Below, one piece after another: positions 60,335-64,000 of a DNA stretch of 64,000 bases. The notes beneath the pieces are model-generated. The model searched no databases, was not told the origin of the DNA, and saw only the letters and a program-made list of their open reading frames with translations. The DNA lies in the NCBI GenBank assembly GCA_002179805.1, contig NAVB01000055.1:1-64000 (forward strand). Direction: 5' to 3'. The stretch is from Acanthamoeba lenticulata (lineage: Eukaryota > Discosea > Longamoebia > Acanthamoebidae). The translations under genes and the position numbers were made by a program. How positions within the stretch are numbered: position 1 is the first letter of the stretch; each line of letters opens with the position of its first letter.

Positions 60335-61619
60335 ATGTCGCAATCTCAGGGTATCATCAAGGACACGGTCGCTGGTGGCTTTGGCGGAGCCTGCCTGGTG
60401 CTTGTGGGGCACCCGTTGGACACGATTAAGGTCCGCATGCAGACAATGGTGGTGCAGCCCGGAGTGCCGCCTCCCTACACTAGCACTTGGGATTGCGCCA
60501 TGAAGACCATGAAGGCTGAGGGCCCGCTGGCGCTCTACAAAGGGTACCCTTTATTATTATTAGTATTTTTTTTGGGTGTTTTTAGATGACAAGATTGAGT
60601 GCGCTGGCCATACGAGACTGATTGAGGAGTGGTGCACCACATAGCATGGTGGCACCCCTCACAGGAGTGACACCGATGTATTCGCTCTGTTTCTTGGGCT
60701 ACTCGTTCGGTCAGAAGATTTTCTGCAAGGAAGACACCTACAAGAACTTGGACCTTGTGCGCATTGGTCTTGCTGGTACGTCGTTTGATCCTCTCTGTCC
60801 ACCGTAGTGTCCTTGGCGTGAGACTCACGCCAATTCCCACAGGCGCTACTTCCGGTATCTTCACCACTCCAATCTTGGCACCTCTCGAGAGGGTCAAGTG
60901 TCTGCTGCAGATTCAGGGTAAGACTGGCACCTACAAGGGTCCTTGGGACTGTGCAGTTAAGCTCTACAAGGTCAGTACTGCTCACTTGCTGTCGCTAACA
61001 AATTCGGAAGTGTCGCCCGGCTGAACTTCTTGACCTTGCACTGCCGCATGATCAATGTGCAGGAGGGTGGCCTGGCCAACGTCAACAAAGGTTACATGGC
61101 CACCATGCTCAGGGATTCTGTTGCCTCTTTCTTCTACTTCTCCACCTACGCCATCCTCAAGCACGCCATGACTCCGGAAGGTACCTTGCAATGTTGATCA
61201 GGTGTGCTAAACGAAATCCATGTATGCTGACGCATGTTTATGTTGAATCACAGGCCAGACACAGCCTGGTGTGTGGGGAACCTTGTTTGCCGGTGGCATG
61301 GCTGGTATCTTCAACTGGCTGGGCTGCATCCCTATCGACACCCTGAAGACTAAGCTGCAGACTGCTCCCGAGGGTACTGCATTCATCAACACGAGTTATG
61401 CCTCCACCTGCACGTTAGTCATGAAACCGCTTCTTGCTTGGTGCAGGCAAGTACCCGAACGGCATCCGCAGTGTGTTCAAGGACGTCATCAAAACCGATG
61501 GCTGGCGTGCTTTGTATCGAGGAATCGGTCCGATTCTCATCCGTGCCTTCCCGGCCAATGCCGCTTGCTTCTTGGGCGTGGAGACTGCAATGAAAGCCAT
61601 GAACTACGCCGGCTTTTAG
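60335..61619 (+). CDS. Mitochondrial carnitine/acylcarnitine carrier (SLC25A20 type)
   Basis: Six exons (60335-60543, 60645-60775, 60843-60970, 61063-61180, 61254-61373, 61447-61619) encode 292 residues, the standard carrier length. Three carrier repeats are present with signatures [23 protein letters not shown] and [11 protein letters not shown]. Close matches to human CACT include [55 protein letters not shown] and [14 protein letters not shown], ending [19 protein letters not shown]. The carrier swaps acylcarnitines for free carnitine across the inner membrane to feed beta-oxidation. Substrate is inferred from the strong match; an ornithine carrier is less likely. Confidence 0.93.
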
Positions 61620-61758
61620 ACTTCTTGTCGTGCAAAAATATAAAACGTAAAAATAAGCGAAAAAATCGCGCCAATGGTCTTGCAGCCTGCCCAAGGTGTC
61701 AAGGTTTCATGGGTTGGGTTGTTCGCCGGTCCACCTGCTCCTTGCGCAGTAGCACAAC

Positions 61759-63524
61759 ATGGACCTCCTCTGGTGGAAGGTTGGCAGCATCTTTGCCATG
61801 ACGCTGCTCGTGTGGATAGGAGGGTTCCTCCCGACGCAACTGCACGCTCTTGCGGCGGACAAGCGACAGTTTGCCCTCAGCTTGGGCAACGGCTTCTCGG
61901 GTGGCGTGTTCCTGTGCGTGGGGCTCATTCATCTGTTGCCTGAGGCGGCAGAGCAGATCGAACATCTCAACTACTCGTTTAATGACACTGTGCCAATCGC
62001 CTACGTGGTTGCTCTGGGCGGCTTTCTCCTCATTTTTTGGATTGAAAAGATTTTGCTTTCATCGAGCGATCCGGAGGAGCACAGAGCGGTACCGAACTTT
62101 GCCGTCAATCTCTTCGACTGATGAATGAAGATTAATTTTTGAGTTGCGCAGATTGCGGCCTTCCAGTCTAAAGCTGCAGCTAAAGACATGGCCGTGGACG
62201 TCATTGTGGTATGTATCTCTCGACCTGACTCGCCTTGTTGCGATGGTGAGTACTCACTTCACGCACAGATTCCCCGACAAATCATCCCGCACTACCATGA
62301 GCGAAAAAGGGCGCACACTTTCACTCTCACCTCGTCGTCATCATCCGCTTCCCTGGCCGCCGCGGGTGTCTCCGAGGAATCGACTCTTCTTCGAAGTCGT
62401 CCGTTTGAAGAGTATGCGCGTCCTGTGGTTTGCGCGTGCGGAATTCGCTTCATTGCCCCCTGACTGTCTTATGTGCCCGTGTCCAGTCCCGACGACAAGA
62501 AGTTCCGGTCACAGCCGATCACGCCTCTGCGTGAAGTGCTTGGCTCGGTCAACGGTGCTAAGCACCTTGACAAGAAAACGCTGAAGAAGCTCGAGAAGCA
62601 GTACATGAAGCAAGAGCACGAAGCTCACGAGCATGAGCATCATAAGCTCGTTGCTGAGAACCACGAAGGTGTGGCAATACACGCCTCTTTAGTTCCATTG
62701 CGCACCTAACTGCTGACATTATTGAACCGGGCGACACTCCGTAGGCCACCACCATCACCACATCAACGTCTCGACGTCGTACCCCCTCGTCCCTTACATT
62801 CTCGCGCTCGTGCTGTCAGTTCATTCGGTACGCAAGCCCTCCGACGCTTGCTAGCTTGAACAGTGCGTCCCTCATTGACGTCGTGTTGGGTTGTTGCAGG
62901 TGATCGAAGGCATGGCGCTGGGCATCGGCACCGACGTCAAGCAGACCGTGATCCTCATCATCGCCCTGGCCTCCCACAAGTTAGTATTTCCGCATTACTG
63001 TTTCGCCCAAACGTCTCTTACGATTTTCCCGGCCCGGTACGCGTCAGGTGGATCGAAGCCTTTGCCTTCACGACCAGCTTCGTGAAGGAAGAGGTACCCG
63101 TCCGACGGTGGATCGGCATTCTGCTGATGTATTCCATCATGACACCCCTGGGCATCACCGGTGGCATCTTTCTTTCCGACTACTTGTCTGGAGATAATGC
63201 TATCCTTGCCGAGGTACGCGAGTACTTCTCTCTTCTTCGGGCGATCAATGATTAACCTCTTTGCACATCAGGCTCTCATGGAGTCTCTGGCCGCCGGCTC
63301 GTTCTTGTATGTCTCTTTGGTCGACATCATCTGTGAGGAGTTCAACGAGCCCGGTCCACGAAGAAAGCGGTATATCCCTCCCCACAAACGCAGCCTGCAC
63401 CAGCCAATACGCGTTGATTCTCACTGTGTGCTGCGTCTTCTTCTTCCGCAGATATCTCTTGTTTGCGTCGATGTTGCTGGGCATCGTCCTTATCATCGGC
63501 GTGCTCTTCTGGAACGAATTGTAA
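61759..63524 (+). CDS. ZIP-family zinc/iron transporter
   Basis: Start at the ATG at 61759 (MDLLWWKVGSIFAMTLLVWI), stop TAA at 63522-63524. Eight membrane segments are split by a long cytosolic loop. TM2-3 carries FSGGVFLCVGLIHLLPEA, typical of ZIPs. The loop between TM3 and TM4 is rich in His (EHEAHEHEHHK and HHHHHHINVS), a likely zinc-sensing region. TM4 has HSVIEGMALGIGTDVKQT and TM5 HKWIEAFAFTTSFVKEE; the His, Glu and Asp residues form the usual metal path. The end RYLLFASMLLGIVLIIGVLF is TM8. Probably plasma-membrane or vesicle zinc uptake. The introns in the loop are approximate. Confidence 0.9.
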
Positions 63525-63659
63525 TGGCTGATTCTTTTGTAAATGACCTTCTCCTCCCCTTCTCTCTTCCTCCGCTGGGCGGCCACGAACAAGCACGCGG
63601 CCGATTTCATCGGAATTTCTAGCCTTTCTTTTGGTTTTCTTGAGCTTCTTGGGCGCAAG

Positions 63660-64000
63660 ATGGAGGGCGATAAGGCTCCACTGTCTGAAGCGAAGGAAGA
63701 AGCCAGAGCAGCGTCGAGGACGCAGCCACCAGCAAAGGAGAAGAACAAGCGCAAGAGTAGGAAGAGTTTGAAAATGGACGCTGCATTAGAAACGTCGGGG
63801 GAGGTGACGAAGCCGCGAGCCGAAAGCAAAGACGATGAAGTACGAGAAGAGAAGCTGATCGATGTGAGCAACAAAGGAGACGCACTGGGAGACGACCAGA
63901 CCAGCGAAGATGAGGACGACTTGCGTGTTGTTAAGGTACCTCTGCCACCAGCGGTCCTTGCAAGAACCTGGTTGGCTGACCCTTCTTCCCAGGAACAACG
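63660..64000 (+). CDS. Unknown Lys/Glu-rich protein, first exon and start of the second
   Basis: The ATG at 63660 (MEGDKAPLSEAKEEARAASR) opens a frame without stops to a GT donor at 63936; an AG acceptor near 63990 begins a second exon that runs past the window end. The 92 residues are highly charged with basic clusters (KEKNKRKSRKSLK) and an acidic DQTSEDEDDLR. Nothing identifies a family. A charged, disordered N-terminus of a nuclear protein is likely, but this is a guess. Confidence 0.6.
   Translation, partial: MEGDKAPLSEAKEEARAASRTQPPAKEKNKRKSRKSLKMDAALETSGEVTKPRAESKDDEVREEKLIDVSNKGDALGDDQTSEDEDDLRVVKVPLPPAVLARTWLADPSSQEQ

Overview
This is nuclear DNA of a protist, most likely Acanthamoeba or a close amoebozoan relative. 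The evidence is GC-rich coding DNA, many short introns (about 45-110 bp) and dense genes on both strands. The gene content also fits: an Arp2/3 subunit, an ELMO engulfment regulator, a cAMP-receptor-like GPCR, an LRR-RapGAP, and F-box and PP2C-LRR proteins. The organism name is inference from style and content, not from a database match. Almost every gene is spliced. The spans given run from start codon to stop codon and include introns; exon edges are stated where I could work them out base by base.

Layout. 1-6982: start of RPF2 (-), a TMEM163-type cation transporter (+), methylmalonyl-CoA epimerase (+), and a leucine-rich-repeat PP2C phosphatase with a likely N-myristoylation signal (+). 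7315-13581: two minus-strand genes, a GATA zinc-finger factor with a fungal-type middle homology region and a seven-helix receptor. 14087-23448: a plus-strand run with ethanolamine kinase, F-box/WD40, F-box/quinoprotein-propeller and a secreted DUF4476 protein. 23570-31354: a minus-strand run with a NADAR protein, a small zinc-knuckle/AT-hook protein, a Dug3-like class II glutamine amidotransferase with a C-terminal membrane segment, and a VAMP7-like R-SNARE. 31870-34079: a basic nuclear-type protein and ARPC5 (+). 34263-39604: eIF2B-gamma and CENP-I (-). 39754-44592: XRCC3, an F-box protein, a secreted protein of bacterial look, then tRNA-Ala and tRNA-Lys (+). 44834-47572: ELMO (-). 47731-49673: SMG9 (+). 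50152-60010: an STE20-like kinase, the MTG1 GTPase and an LRR-RapGAP (-). 60335-64000: acylcarnitine carrier, ZIP zinc transporter and the start of an unknown basic protein (+).

Functions are mostly unrelated housekeeping and signalling, as expected for a eukaryotic chromosome; there is no operon and no obvious single novel system. Themes that recur are control of motility and small GTPases (ARPC5, ELMO, LRR-RapGAP, STE20 kinase), chromosome maintenance (CENP-I and XRCC3 sharing a 149-bp divergent promoter), RNA and translation control (eIF2B-gamma, SMG9, RPF2, MTG1, tRNAs), zinc handling (TMEM163-like, ZIP) and ubiquitin-ligase adaptors (three F-box genes). The most notable points are the GATA plus fungal-type regulatory domain, the membrane-anchored amidotransferase, a clear CENP-I in this lineage, a cluster of stop-free introns whose lengths are multiples of three, a perfect E2F-like palindrome in a divergent promoter, and a possible upstream ORF before the decay factor SMG9.
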